NCBI GenBank assembly: GCA_021106755.1 | Contig: JAIOTM010000048.1 | Location: 1-5,570, forward strand | From: Candidatus Cloacimonadota bacterium | Lineage (GTDB): Bacteria; Cloacimonadota; Cloacimonadia; Cloacimonadales; JAIOQZ01 | DNA length: 5,570 nt | Direction of reading: 5' to 3' | Shown here: positions 5,567-5,570 of the stretch, one piece after another | How the letters are laid out: every line of letters starts with the position of its first letter | Numbering within the stretch: the stretch's first letter is position 1 | Made by a program: the position numbers and the translations under genes | Notes under the pieces: model-generated | Told to the model about the DNA's origin: nothing | The model's input: the letters and a program-made list of their open reading frames with translations, nothing else | The model's database searches: none

Positions 5567-5570
5567 ATTA

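Overview
The window looks like chromosomal DNA from a motile bacterium, probably a little-studied lineage. It has bacterial Shine-Dalgarno sites, a bacterial flagellin, a probable lipoprotein, moderate AT-lean composition and long non-coding stretches with palindromic repeats. I cannot assign a phylum. Two or three TTG-N19-T(A/G)nnTTTTG-like strings upstream of genes recall the promoter shape of Bacteroidetes and relatives, but that is weak evidence. I see no transposase, integrase, CRISPR array, rRNA or tRNA.

Layout, left to right. Positions 1-212 are non-coding and hold a perfect short palindrome (135-150) inside a 9-bp inverted repeat (100-108 / 200-208). On the minus strand, 213-995 encodes a PHP-family phosphoesterase of the histidinol-phosphatase type with a complete metal site. 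Divergent from it on the plus strand are two overlapping genes. The first (1156-1681) is a deoxycytidylate deaminase of the eukaryote-like (DCTD) type, broken by one extra base just before its zinc motif. The second (1674-3029) is a full-length cyclic amidohydrolase related to dihydroorotase and allantoinase, in which nearly every metal ligand has been replaced. Next comes a probable lipoprotein (3191-4051) with seven regularly spaced GD-containing strands, a DUF4097-like beta-solenoid. A gene-free stretch of 630 bases follows. Its first part is an array of three 76-bp direct repeats built from ten copies of one 8-mer in both orientations (4083-4329), ending in a terminator-like hairpin. Its second part is a probable structured leader with several hairpins, running up to a flagellin gene (4682-5566) that is complete in the window.

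How the genes relate. The deaminase and the dihydroorotase-like gene overlap by 8 bases (ATGTCTGA) and both belong to pyrimidine-type chemistry, so they look like a translationally coupled pair. The second gene has no well-placed ribosome site of its own, so the frameshift in the first should also reduce its translation, unless the extra base is an assembly error. The flagellin appears to be a single-gene unit with its own leader. The PHP protein and the lipoprotein have no clear functional link to their neighbours.

Most worth following up: the apparently dead dihydroorotase-like protein coupled to a dCMP deaminase, the single-base break in that deaminase, the 76-bp palindromic array, and the folded flagellin leader.
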